Shown here: piece by piece, positions 54,981 through 63,729 of the stretch
Layout: the number at the start of each line of letters is the position of its first letter
How positions within the stretch are numbered: the first letter of the stretch is position 1
Origin: Lentimicrobium saccharophilum
GTDB lineage: Bacteria > Bacteroidota > Bacteroidia > Bacteroidales > Lentimicrobiaceae
Assembly (NCBI RefSeq): GCF_001192835.1
Contig: NZ_DF968182.1
Span: 1,304,968 to 1,368,967 of the forward strand
Reading direction: 5' to 3'
Length of the DNA: 64,000 nt
Translations under genes and position numbers: made by a program
Notes under the pieces: generated by a model
Seen by the model: the letters and a program-made list of their open reading frames with translations, nothing else
Database searches by the model: none
What the model was told of the DNA's origin: nothing

Positions 54981-56282
54981 TTGCGTAAAGTACTGGTCAT
55001 TACCTATTACTGGCCGCCCAGCGGAGGTGCTGGAGTTCAGCGTTGGTTGAAATTCGTTAAGTATCTCCGGCTATATGGATGGGAGCCGGTGGTTTACACG
55101 CCTGAGAATCCGGAGCCGCCTGCCTTTGACGATTCCCTGAGCCGGGAAGTGCCTGAAGACATCACCGTCATCAAACAGCCGATCTGGGAGCCCTACGACT
55201 TTTACAGAAAACTTATCGGTGCCCGGAAAGATGAGCGCATCAATGCTGGTTTCCTCAGTGAAAACCGCAAGCCGGGCAAAGCCCAGAAATTCTCTGTCTG
55301 GCTGAGAGGAAATTTTTTCATTCCTGATGCACGGAAATTCTGGATCAGGCCATCCATAAAGTTTCTGTCAGGATACCTGAAGGATCATCCGGTTGATGCC
55401 TTAGTATCCACCGGACCACCGCACTCCATGCATATGATCGCACTGGGCGTCAAAAAAAAGACAGGTCTACCCTGGCTGGCCGACTTCCGTGATCCCTGGA
55501 CCAACATAGACTTTTACGATCAGCTGATGCTGAGTCGTTTTGCCGACCACAGACACAGGCGCATGGAACAGCAGGTAATCAAGCATGCCGACCGGCTGGT
55601 GACAGTTAGCCGGAACTGGGAGGCTGATTTTAAGCGCCTCGGAGCCAGCCGTACAGAGGTTATCACCAATGGTTACGACCCGGCAGATTTCCCGGAAATT
55701 CCGGCTATAAAACCCGAATCGTTTACCATCACGCACATTGGCTCCCTCAACAGGGACCGCAATCCGGATTTTTTATGGAAAGTGCTCGGGGAAATGGCAG
55801 AAGCAGATGAAAATTTAAGCAGCAAACTGCGCATACGGTTTGTAGGTAAAACCGACATCAGCGTATTTGAATCGCTCGAAAAATACAACCTGCGCAGGTA
55901 TGCCGAAAAAACTGATTACCTGCCACACGGGGAAGCGCTGAAGGTTTCCGCTTCCTCAGCGGTACTGCTGCTGCTGATTAACAATACCCCCAACGCCCTG
56001 GGCATCATTCCCGGCAAAGTGTTTGAATACCTGGCATCGCGCAGACCGGTGCTTTGCATAGGCCCGCCCGAAGGCGACAGCGCCGGAATTATCCGCGAAT
56101 CCCAGGCAGGGCCTGTAGTTGATTTTGACGATGAAAACGGATTAAGAAATGCGCTTGCCAGACTCTTTGAATCTTACCAGGGTGAGAGTGAGCATGTGCC
56201 GCAGGATACCATCAATAAATATTCACGTAAAAGCCTGACCGGCGGGATTGCGCGAATTCTGGACGAAATAACAAAGCAATAA
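54981..56282 (+). CDS. Glycosyltransferase family 4-like
   Basis: 433 residues with a TTG start at 54981 (MRKVLVITYYWPPSGGAGVQ); no ATG fits. The N-terminal Rossmann half contains SGGAGVQRWLKFVKYL and WLADFRDPWTNI, and the C-terminal half has the GT-B donor site (IIPGKVFEYLASRRPVLCI) with the usual Glu. Transfers a sugar from a nucleotide sugar. It is 11 bases after the YfhO gene, and wecB starts ten bases after its stop. Confidence 0.85.
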   Translation: MRKVLVITYYWPPSGGAGVQRWLKFVKYLRLYGWEPVVYTPENPEPPAFDDSLSREVPEDITVIKQPIWEPYDFYRKLIGARKDERINAGFLSENRKPGKAQKFSVWLRGNFFIPDARKFWIRPSIKFLSGYLKDHPVDALVSTGPPHSMHMIALGVKKKTGLPWLADFRDPWTNIDFYDQLMLSRFADHRHRRMEQQVIKHADRLVTVSRNWEADFKRLGASRTEVITNGYDPADFPEIPAIKPESFTITHIGSLNRDRNPDFLWKVLGEMAEADENLSSKLRIRFVGKTDISVFESLEKYNLRRYAEKTDYLPHGEALKVSASSAVLLLLINNTPNALGIIPGKVFEYLASRRPVLCIGPPEGDSAGIIRESQAGPVVDFDDENGLRNALARLFESYQGESEHVPQDTINKYSRKSLTGGIARILDEITKQ

Positions 56283-56292
56283 ACCACCTGAC

Positions 56293-57393
56293 ATGAAGCC
56301 TGTTAAAATACTTATCATAGCCGGCGCCCGGCCGAATTTCATGAAGATCGCACCCATCATGCATGCCATGCGCAGGTCACCGAAACTGGAACCAATACTG
56401 GTGCATACCGGGCAACACTATGATGTGAAAATGTCGGATACTTTTTTCGATGAACTGAACATTCCCCGCCCCGACATCTCCCTGGAAGTCGGTTCAGACA
56501 CGCATGCCAGGCAGGTGGCAAAAATTATGGAACGCTTTGAACCGGTATGTGACGAACAAAAGCCGCAGGCCATCCTGGTGGTGGGCGATGTAAATTCCAC
56601 CATGGCATGCAGCATCGTTGCCGCAAAAAAGGAAATCAAAATCATCCATGTAGAGGCGGGCATCCGCAGCCGCGACCGCTCCATGCCTGAAGAGATCAAC
56701 CGCATGGTAACGGATGCCATCACCGATATTCTGATGCCGCCTTCGCGGGATGCGGTCGACAACCTGCTGGCGGAGGGACATGCTCCTGAAAAAATTCACC
56801 TGGTGGGCAATATCATGATTGATACGCTGCTTGCATCCAAAGACCTGATCAACAAATCAGAGATTCTTAAAACGCTGAGCCTTCAGGCGGGGAATTTTGT
56901 CTCCCTTACCCTGCACCGGCCTTCCAATGTTGATAACATGGATAATTTCAGGAAGATCCTGGCAGCACTTGAAGTCATTCAGCAGGAGTTGCCCATCGTC
57001 TTCCCGATCCACCCCAGAACCAGGAAGATGATCTCGGAATTTGGCCTTGAGGACTATGTAGCTTCGATGAAAAACCTGATACTGACCGATCCGTTGGGCT
57101 ACTTCGACTTTGGCAAACTGATTTCCGCCTCCCGCTTCGTGCTGACCGACAGCGGCGGCATACAGGAAGAAACCACCGTATACGGCATCCCCTGCATCAC
57201 CCTGCGTGAAAACACCGAACGACCGGTTACCGTTTGGGAGGGAACCAATGAACTTGCAGGCTGCGATACGGAAACAATCATTGCGCTTGCCCGCCAGATT
57301 CTTGACGGAAACTGGAAAAAGGGGAGAATCCCCGAATTGTGGGATGGAGCAGCGACCGGAAGAATTATCCGGATTCTGGAAGAAGTTTTGTAA
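56293..57393 (+). CDS. wecB: UDP-N-acetylglucosamine 2-epimerase (non-hydrolysing)
   Basis: 366 residues. Interconverts UDP-GlcNAc and UDP-ManNAc for surface glycans. Conserved parts: GARPNFMKIAPIM, VHTGQHYDVKMS, VEAGIRSRDRSMPEE, FPIHPRTRKM and LTDSGGIQEETTVYG. Length fits the family. It is separate from the NeuC-like enzyme at 61584, which is the hydrolysing type. Confidence 0.92.
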   Translation: MKPVKILIIAGARPNFMKIAPIMHAMRRSPKLEPILVHTGQHYDVKMSDTFFDELNIPRPDISLEVGSDTHARQVAKIMERFEPVCDEQKPQAILVVGDVNSTMACSIVAAKKEIKIIHVEAGIRSRDRSMPEEINRMVTDAITDILMPPSRDAVDNLLAEGHAPEKIHLVGNIMIDTLLASKDLINKSEILKTLSLQAGNFVSLTLHRPSNVDNMDNFRKILAALEVIQQELPIVFPIHPRTRKMISEFGLEDYVASMKNLILTDPLGYFDFGKLISASRFVLTDSGGIQEETTVYGIPCITLRENTERPVTVWEGTNELAGCDTETIIALARQILDGNWKKGRIPELWDGAATGRIIRILEEVL

Positions 57394-57468
57394 TTTCATC
57401 CTGCAATTAATGCAGTGTTTCATGCAGTTTCCCGTATACGGGAAATCCTGAAAAACCAACACCTGACT

Positions 57469-58113
57469 ATGAAGCATTTCCTCTGGGTTACCCTTCAGCG
57501 CCTGCTCAATCCCTCCTGCACCATTCATGCGGCAGGTTTATGCCGTCATGTGAAGCTCGGGCAGGGCGTTACTATTGGCCATGGATCTCATATCTGCGCA
57601 GGTCGTATCGGCAAATACACCTACATCAACAAATATTGCCTGATCGACAGGAATACCGCCTCCATCGGAAATTTCTGCTCCATTGCATACGGAGTAAAGA
57701 TTGGGCTGGGCAACCATCCGGTGAGTTGGGTGAGCACCCACCCTTTTGCCTATGACAGCAAATACGGATTTGTTAAAACCAATAAGGCTTTCACCGGACA
57801 GGTATCAGAACCATGTGTGATCGGGCATGATGTCTGGATCGGGGCCAACGCGGTGATTCTGGCCGGAGTAAATGTGGGTAACGGCGCCATTATCGGGGCC
57901 AATTCGCTGGTGAACAAAGATGTTGAACCATACAGCATCGTTGCAGGAAGTCCGGCCAGACATATCCGGTACCGCTTCGACGAAAAAATCATAGCAGAAT
58001 TGCAGCAAACTGCATGGTGGGAATGGGAGGATGCAAAAATCAGGTCCCGGATTCAGGAATTCGACAATCCGGAAGCCATTATCAGGAATATGAGTGATCA
58101 AGCAAACGGCTGA
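57469..58113 (+). CDS. Left-handed beta-helix acyltransferase (CatB-like)
   Basis: 214 residues from ATG 57469 (MKHFLWVTLQRLL). Hexapeptide repeats occupy the middle (GRIGKYTYINKYCLIDRNT, IGHDVWIGANAVILAGV, VGNGAIIGANSLVNKDV), followed by SPARHIRYRF, the typical end of CatB/maltose O-acetyltransferase proteins. Likely acetylates a sugar of the surface polysaccharide with acetyl-CoA. It overlaps the tail of the GpsA-like gene on the other strand by 32 bases. Confidence 0.85.
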   Translation: MKHFLWVTLQRLLNPSCTIHAAGLCRHVKLGQGVTIGHGSHICAGRIGKYTYINKYCLIDRNTASIGNFCSIAYGVKIGLGNHPVSWVSTHPFAYDSKYGFVKTNKAFTGQVSEPCVIGHDVWIGANAVILAGVNVGNGAIIGANSLVNKDVEPYSIVAGSPARHIRYRFDEKIIAELQQTAWWEWEDAKIRSRIQEFDNPEAIIRNMSDQANG

Positions 58114-59071
58114 CAAACAATGAGATTTTGTAAGAGCCGTTAAATACCTTGTTCAGTTCGTTCATCAGGAAATAATCCTTCTCCGGCATCCCCAACCTTT
58201 GCAGTTCACTAACAAAGATATTGACTGAAATTTTCCCTTCCAGCACAACCTTATCAGAGATACCACTCGTAAAATAGCCCTTTCCGATAAGCAGTCCCAG
58301 GGTACGGTTGCGGCTGAGGTCGTTCAGGGCGGTAAGTCCGAAATCACCTATACCGCAATACCTGAACAATGTCTCCTCCCGGCCTCCGTAATAAAGCAGC
58401 ACCCTGCGCATTTCATCAAAGGCTTTGGTAAAAATAAGAAACCTCAGATTGGGAGAGTCGAAATGCGCATCAACAATACCAATAAGAATGGCATAAATAT
58501 TCTTCAGGATGCTCAGGGTTTCCACGCCTTTGATATCGGTGGAAAAATCAGTGTATATAGTTGTCCCGCTGAAAATCTGATTCAATTGAAAGTAAATCGT
58601 TTCGCTTTCTGCACCCACCGTCATGGCGGTCGGGATATGGTTAATCATTTCCCTGGCGAAGGTTGGCCCTTTCAGGGTGCATACCGGATTGCCTGTAATT
58701 TCAAGCAGGTTTTCGACAATGGTCTTGTTGTCATTACCGAATCCCTTGGCCAGGTTTACCAGAAGCGCGTCGGGTTTGAGCCATTCTTTGATGCCTGTGA
58801 TATAAGGAACAACGGCAACGGATGGAATTGCAACAAATACAACATCAGCCTTTCTCAGAACAGTGTTGTCCGTGGTGGCTTTCAGGCCGGGGGCCAGTCG
58901 GATCATCGGAAAATAAGCCGGATTGATATGCTTTGAATTGATATCATAAACAACGGGTTCTTCTATTGAGAGCAGGGAGACATCGAGACCGGGCTTGGCC
59001 GCCAGGATATGGCCAAGCGCCGTTCCCAGGGTTCCGGCTCCGGCGATGCAGATGTGGACTGATTCCGGCAT
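58082..59071 (-). CDS. NAD(P)-dependent glycerol-3-phosphate dehydrogenase-like protein
   Basis: 329 residues from ATG 59071 (MPESVHICIAGAG). Rossmann loop GAGTLGTALG, then VVFVAIPSVAV, LVNLAKGFG, LKGPTFAREM and LKNIYAI, and the C-terminal part CGIGDFGLTALNDLSRNRT, all aligned with GpsA. GpsA reduces dihydroxyacetone phosphate to sn-glycerol-3-phosphate. The sequence is clearly divergent (for example KGPTFAREM for the common SGPSFAEEV), and its place on the opposite strand in a polysaccharide cluster suggests a second, specialised copy, such as for a glycerol-phosphate or related decoration. Confidence 0.75.
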   Translation of the reverse strand: MPESVHICIAGAGTLGTALGHILAAKPGLDVSLLSIEEPVVYDINSKHINPAYFPMIRLAPGLKATTDNTVLRKADVVFVAIPSVAVVPYITGIKEWLKPDALLVNLAKGFGNDNKTIVENLLEITGNPVCTLKGPTFAREMINHIPTAMTVGAESETIYFQLNQIFSGTTIYTDFSTDIKGVETLSILKNIYAILIGIVDAHFDSPNLRFLIFTKAFDEMRRVLLYYGGREETLFRYCGIGDFGLTALNDLSRNRTLGLLIGKGYFTSGISDKVVLEGKISVNIFVSELQRLGMPEKDYFLMNELNKVFNGSYKISLFVSRLLDHSYS

Positions 59072-59272
59072 TTCAGAATAAATTGGTACCCGGCAAAGGT
59101 ACGAGAAATTCCTGTTGGCACAGGGCAGGTTGAGGCAACAGATTGACAGCAATGATTTTCCATTGAACCAACAATGGTGCGATTTAAATTCTGGCATACA
59201 GTGGCACAGCTTAATTCATTGCATTAAACATGACATTTCAGCTTTGAATAATATAAATCCGGCGGAACTGAT

Positions 59273-59280
59273 TATATTTG
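59273..59280 (+). promoter_or_regulatory. Bacteroidota -7 element just before the KdsC-like gene
   Basis: TATATTTG, ending four bases before the ATG at 59285. If active, the transcript would start at or inside the start codon, giving a leaderless message. No TTG at the right distance (one lies seven bases closer, at 59244). Confidence 0.4.
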
Positions 59281-59284
59281 TGTT

Positions 59285-59812
59285 ATGGTGGATGATATCA
59301 GAATCGTACTTTCAGACGTTGACGGTGTGTGGACCGACAGAAAGATTTATATAGGGGAAGACGGGTGCCATTTAAGGGCATACTCAACCGAAGACAGTAT
59401 TGGCGTAGTTTTGCTTAAGATTATGCAACTTCCATTGGTTATTCTGACGGGAGAAGACAATAATAGCCTGAAACACAGAATGGAACGCCTGAAAGTCGCA
59501 CACATCTATACCGGCGTGAGAAACAAACTATACATAGCGGAACAGGCATTAAAAAAGTTTGACCTCACCCTTTCTCAGGCTGCTTTTGTGGGTGACGATC
59601 TGAATGACCTGCCACTGATCCGGGCCGCCGGATTCAGTGCAGTGCCTGCAAATGCCATGCAGTTGCTGAAGGAAAATGCTGCTTTAACACTTTCAAAAAC
59701 AAGCGGCAACGGAGTCTTCAGGGAATTTTGCGAAGAAATAGCCAGAAAAAAGGGGATTTTTAACCAGGTTATTGATGAATACACCCGGAACATCACAAAG
59801 TTTAAATACTAA
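59285..59812 (+). CDS. KdsC-like HAD phosphatase
   Basis: 175 residues. HAD motif I SDVDGVWTDRK with Asp11 and Asp13, motif II VILTGEDNNS, motif III Lys and motif IV FVGDDLNDLPLI. It matches KDO-8-phosphate phosphatase in length and in lacking a cap domain. In this context it could be a sugar-acid phosphatase of the nonulosonic acid pathway (as described for KDN-9-phosphate in Bacteroides) or supply KDO for lipid A core. No KdsA, KdsB or KdsD gene is in the window. Confidence 0.8.
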   Translation: MVDDIRIVLSDVDGVWTDRKIYIGEDGCHLRAYSTEDSIGVVLLKIMQLPLVILTGEDNNSLKHRMERLKVAHIYTGVRNKLYIAEQALKKFDLTLSQAAFVGDDLNDLPLIRAAGFSAVPANAMQLLKENAALTLSKTSGNGVFREFCEEIARKKGIFNQVIDEYTRNITKFKY

Positions 59813-59921
59813 TGTCTTGTTCAACGGGCTGAAGTCTGTCGCATTCATCTGAAACTATTGTTAAATTTGCAGTTTCACAATAACCAGCATCCTGTAACCA
59901 ATTCATTCAGTATACCCGAAA

Positions 59922-60572
59922 ATGAAAAAAGAAGAAATTGTACTATTTGGGGGGGGCGGCCATTGCAGATCGGTCATTGATGTGATTGAGAGTGAAGACC
60001 GGTTTCACATAGCCGGGATAGTAGATCAGGAGGTGATGCTGCATGAAAAAATATCAGGTTATGAAGTGATTGCCAATGATGACGATATTCCCTTACTGGC
60101 AAAGCAATACAAAAATTTTTTCATAACTATCGGTCATATAAGAAACTCCCGGCCACGCTGGAAACTCTACGATAAACTGGTGGCCAGTAATTGCCATCTC
60201 CCTGTAATCATTTCACCCAAAGCCCATGTTTCAGGCAGGGCCAGGCTGGGGCCCGGCACTGTTGTAATGCCTTTTGTGATGGTAAATTCAGGCGCTGAAA
60301 TCGGCCCGAACTGCATATTAAATACTTCCTGCATTATTGAGCATGACACGATTGTGGGTTTCAATAACCACATCTCAACCGGGAGTATTATTAACGGCAA
60401 CTGCCTGATCGGGGACAATAACTTCATAGGTACCAATTCGACCATTCTCAATAACATCACGATCGGAGATGACAACCTGATCGGAGCGGCTGCTGTTCTT
60501 GTTAAAAGCATTGGCAATAATCACAAATATTTCGGCAATCCCGCATCTGTTATCGGACGAACTTATGTTTAG
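59922..60572 (+). CDS. neuD: NeuD/PglD-type sugar acetyltransferase
   Basis: 216 residues. An N-terminal Rossmann-like part starts with LFGGGGHCRSVIDVIE, and the C-terminal half is a left-handed beta-helix with hexapeptides (ISPKAHVSGRARLGPGTVV, IIEHDTIVGFNNHIS, NNITIGDDNLIGAAAVLV). NeuD/PglD proteins acetylate amino-sugar or sialic acid intermediates. Codons 10-12 lie in a run of eight G (59949-59956). A possible -7 element TAAATTTG is at 59862. It overlaps neuB by eight bases. Confidence 0.85.
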   Translation: MKKEEIVLFGGGGHCRSVIDVIESEDRFHIAGIVDQEVMLHEKISGYEVIANDDDIPLLAKQYKNFFITIGHIRNSRPRWKLYDKLVASNCHLPVIISPKAHVSGRARLGPGTVVMPFVMVNSGAEIGPNCILNTSCIIEHDTIVGFNNHISTGSIINGNCLIGDNNFIGTNSTILNNITIGDDNLIGAAAVLVKSIGNNHKYFGNPASVIGRTYV

Positions 60573-61587
60573 GACCATCATCATCGCTGAAGCCGGTGTT
60601 AACCACAATGGCAACCTCCAACTTGCCGAGCAGCTGATTGAAGCTGCAGCCAGGGCTGGCGCTGATTTCGTGAAATTCCAGACCTTCAGGGCTGCAAATC
60701 TTGTAACAGCAAGCGCTGAGAAAGCCGCTTACCAAAAGGCAAACGAGGGCATTGCTGCAGGCGAGTCGCAGCTTCAGATGCTGACCAAACTTGAACTTGA
60801 CAAGGAAGCCCATCTTCACTTAATCAGACATTGTAAAAAACATAACATCAAATTCCTTTCGACGGCATTTGACCTTGAAAGCATAGACCTCCTGAATGAG
60901 TTGGGCATTGAGTTGTTCAAAATACCTTCGGGTGAAATCACCAACCTCCCCTTATTGCGCAAAATTGCAGGATCAGGAAAACCTGTGGTCCTGTCCACGG
61001 GGATGGCAACCATCGAAGAGATTGGTGATGCCATAGACGTTCTGAAACGAAACGGAACCCCCTCCGATCATATCACTGTATTGCACTGCACTACTGAATA
61101 TCCCGCGCCGCTGGAAGAAGTAAACCTGAAGGCCATGCATTCAATAAGGGAAACTTTTAAAGTAAAAACCGGGTACTCCGATCACACAAAGGGCATAGTA
61201 ATCCCCATTGCGGCAGCCGCCCTTGGAGCAACAATCATAGAAAAGCACTTTACCATCAGCCGCGATCTGCCCGGCCCTGATCACAAGGCTTCACTTGAGC
61301 CTGATGAACTCGCAGCAATGGTTGCTGCCATCAGAAACGTTGAAAAAGCCCTGGGATCCGGCATCAAGGCACCAACTGTTTCGGAACTCAGAAATATAGC
61401 GGCGGCCCGTAAAAGTATACATCTGTCCAAAAACCTTCCCGCCGGGCATGCACTTACAAATGAGGACCTGGTTATGAAACGGCCGGGCGACGGAATCAGT
61501 CCGATGCTGCTGGACACCATTATCGGGAAGAAATTAAAAACAGACCTGAAGGCTGATACACAATTAAAACCTGAGCACCTGCTGTGA
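60565..61587 (+). CDS. neuB: N-acetylneuraminate/legionaminate synthase
   Basis: 340 residues from ATG 60565 (MFRTIIIAEAGVNHNG). TIM barrel that condenses phosphoenolpyruvate with a 2-acetamido mannose-type sugar; conserved parts are IAEAGVNHNGNLQLAE, FVKFQTF, KIPSGEITNLPLL, STGMATIEEI, LHCTTEYPAP and YSDHTKGI, followed by a C-terminal SAF domain (KNLPAGHALTNEDLVMKRPG) that covers the partner active site. Which nonulosonic acid is made depends on the neuC-type product. Overlaps neuC by GTGA. Confidence 0.93.
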   Translation: MFRTIIIAEAGVNHNGNLQLAEQLIEAAARAGADFVKFQTFRAANLVTASAEKAAYQKANEGIAAGESQLQMLTKLELDKEAHLHLIRHCKKHNIKFLSTAFDLESIDLLNELGIELFKIPSGEITNLPLLRKIAGSGKPVVLSTGMATIEEIGDAIDVLKRNGTPSDHITVLHCTTEYPAPLEEVNLKAMHSIRETFKVKTGYSDHTKGIVIPIAAAALGATIIEKHFTISRDLPGPDHKASLEPDELAAMVAAIRNVEKALGSGIKAPTVSELRNIAAARKSIHLSKNLPAGHALTNEDLVMKRPGDGISPMLLDTIIGKKLKTDLKADTQLKPEHLL

Positions 61588-62693
61588 AAATCGCTGTTCT
61601 TACCAGTTCGCGGGCCGATTATGGAATCTATCTCCCTTTACTGAGAGCCATGGAAGCTGATCCCTTTTTTGACCTGCACCTCATTGTCTTTGGCTCTCAC
61701 TTATCAGACGCATTCGGCTATACCGTTGAACTGATCGAAAAGGATGGTTTTACCATCGATCACCGCATTGAAGTTATGCCGGCCGATGACAGTCCCGGTG
61801 AGATTTCCGCTGCAATCGGAAAAACCACACAGGCATTCAGTCAGATATGGGCACAAAGTGAATATGATCTGGTTTTTGCTCTCGGAGACCGGTTCGAAAT
61901 GTTTGCCGCCGTTGTATCGGGTGTACCTTTCAATATCCGCTTCGGGCATATTCACGGGGGAGAAACGACCCTCGGAGCCATTGATGACGCATTCCGGCAT
62001 TCGATTACCCTGATGGCGTCTATCCATTTTGCCTGTGCTGAAGCCTATAAAGAGCGAATCATCCAGATCAGGGGAGATAAGAACCTTGTTTTCAACACCG
62101 GGGCACTCAGCATCGACCTGCTGAAATCCTGTGAATTGATGAAACAGGAAGAATTCATGGAACGCTTCGGTGTGGATCTTAATCAGCCAACAATCTTGTC
62201 AACCCTGCATCCTGAGACTGTTTCATACGAAAGAAATATCGTGCTGGCCGAAACTTTTGCGGAAGCTTTGCTGCACCTCCCCGGTTTTCAGCTGGTCATC
62301 ACCATGCCGAATGCCGACACCTTCGGAAAGGTAATCCGGGAAAAACTGCAACAACTAAAACAACTCAGAAAGGGGGTACACCTTTTCGAGAACCTGGGAT
62401 CCATTGGATATCTAAGTTGCATGAAGTACTCCAAAATGCTGATTGGGAATACATCCAGCGGATTTTATGATGCCTCCTACTTCCCGAAGTGGGTCATCAA
62501 CCTGGGTAACAGGCAAAAAGGAAGGATCAGAACCCCAAACATCATCGACCTTGAATTTAACCCCGTTTCCATTGCAGAAACCGCACGAAAGATCGCCGGC
62601 CTCCCTGTCCCGGAGTTCGAGCCGGTTTACGGCAAAGGAGATGCTGCGGCAAAAATGATCAAAATACTTAAAAATGAGTTTACCACACATTGA
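61584..62693 (+). CDS. neuC: Hydrolysing nucleotide-sugar 2-epimerase (NeuC/LegG type)
   Basis: 369 residues with GTG start at 61584 (KIAVLTSSRADYGIYLPLL). Key features: GDRFEMFAAVVSG, HIHGGETTLGAIDDAFRHS, STLHPETVSYERN and GNTSSGFYDASYF. It cleaves UDP-GlcNAc to ManNAc, or, for LegG, a GDP- or UDP-linked 2,4-diacetamido sugar to its free mannose form, to feed NeuB. It is followed by an overlap of 20 bases with the CBS nucleotidyltransferase gene, starting at 62674. Confidence 0.9.
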   Translation: MKIAVLTSSRADYGIYLPLLRAMEADPFFDLHLIVFGSHLSDAFGYTVELIEKDGFTIDHRIEVMPADDSPGEISAAIGKTTQAFSQIWAQSEYDLVFALGDRFEMFAAVVSGVPFNIRFGHIHGGETTLGAIDDAFRHSITLMASIHFACAEAYKERIIQIRGDKNLVFNTGALSIDLLKSCELMKQEEFMERFGVDLNQPTILSTLHPETVSYERNIVLAETFAEALLHLPGFQLVITMPNADTFGKVIREKLQQLKQLRKGVHLFENLGSIGYLSCMKYSKMLIGNTSSGFYDASYFPKWVINLGNRQKGRIRTPNIIDLEFNPVSIAETARKIAGLPVPEFEPVYGKGDAAAKMIKILKNEFTTH

Positions 62694-63729
62694 GAAACAC
62701 ACGATTAACGAGCACCTTCCGCTCAGGCAGGCGTTGGGCAAACTGAATGAAGTCCCTGACAACCTGACGATCTTCATTCTGAATGATCAGCATCAGCTGG
62801 TCGGCACCCTGACTGACGGGGACGTGCGCCGGGGCCTTTTGAAAGAATTTTCCCTTGACGATGAAGTCAGGAATTTCATGAATACAGGTTTCCGTTCACT
62901 GAAACAGCATGAGTTTACGCTCAATCAGATAAAAGATCTCAGGGAGAAAAGGATAAAGATGGTGCCGCTGGTCGATGAAAATAACCACATCATCAGACTG
63001 GCCGATCTGACGAAACTCAGATCCATATTGCCCTGCGATGTATTGCTGATGGCAGGCGGACGGGGTGAACGCCTGAGACCGCTTACCGATGCCACACCCA
63101 AGCCTTTGCTGATGGTTGGTGAAAAACCCATCCTGGAGCACAACATCGACCACCTTATCAGTTTTGGAATGACGAGGATCAATATTTCAATTAATTACCT
63201 TGGCAAGCAGATCATGGAATATTTTGGCGATGGATCATCGAAAGGAATTGAGATCAATTACCTGGAAGAAAAAAGGCCTCTTGGTACGCTGGGCGCCTTA
63301 TCCATGATCAATCATCTCGATTTTGGAAGTATTCTGGTAATGAATGCAGATGTGCTTACCAACATTGATCTGGAAGATTTTTTCAGCGAGTTTGAGGTTC
63401 AGCAGGCGGAAATGGCTGTTGCTTCAATTCCCTATAAGGTCAACATGCCGTTTGCAGTGCTTGAAACCGAACAAAACAGGGTCCTGTCTTTCCGCGAAAA
63501 ACCCCAGTACACTTATTACACCAACGCAGGTATTTACCTTATCAGAAATAAGCTGGCCAGACGTATTCCGCTTGAAAGCACCTTTCACGCCACTGATCTG
63601 ATGGATAACCTACTCGGCAACAACGAAAAAATCATACAGTATCCCATACATGGTTTCTGGATGGACCTGGGAAGAAAAGAGGATCTGGAAAAAGCCAGGG
63701 AAGAAATCAAACACATACGATTTTCATGA
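62674..63729 (+). CDS. CBS-domain nucleotidyltransferase (PtmE-like)
   Basis: 351 residues. Two CBS motifs (about 1-120; NDQHQLVGTLTDGDVRRGLL, PLVDENNHIIRLADLTKLR) precede a nucleotidyltransferase domain with LMAGGRGERLRPLTDATPKP and VMNADVLTNIDL. In C. jejuni the PtmE protein has this same arrangement and activates glucosamine-1-phosphate with GTP for legionaminic acid; the gene is placed between the neuC and neuA homologues there too. The identity of the nucleotide cannot be read from sequence. Stop overlaps the next start by ATGA. Confidence 0.82.
   Translation: MSLPHIEKHTINEHLPLRQALGKLNEVPDNLTIFILNDQHQLVGTLTDGDVRRGLLKEFSLDDEVRNFMNTGFRSLKQHEFTLNQIKDLREKRIKMVPLVDENNHIIRLADLTKLRSILPCDVLLMAGGRGERLRPLTDATPKPLLMVGEKPILEHNIDHLISFGMTRINISINYLGKQIMEYFGDGSSKGIEINYLEEKRPLGTLGALSMINHLDFGSILVMNADVLTNIDLEDFFSEFEVQQAEMAVASIPYKVNMPFAVLETEQNRVLSFREKPQYTYYTNAGIYLIRNKLARRIPLESTFHATDLMDNLLGNNEKIIQYPIHGFWMDLGRKEDLEKAREEIKHIRFS

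Noticed and set aside
57415-57468. Upstream start for the beta-helix acyltransferase
   Set aside because: Extra residues have no similarity to the family and the ATG at 57469 gives a typical N-terminus.
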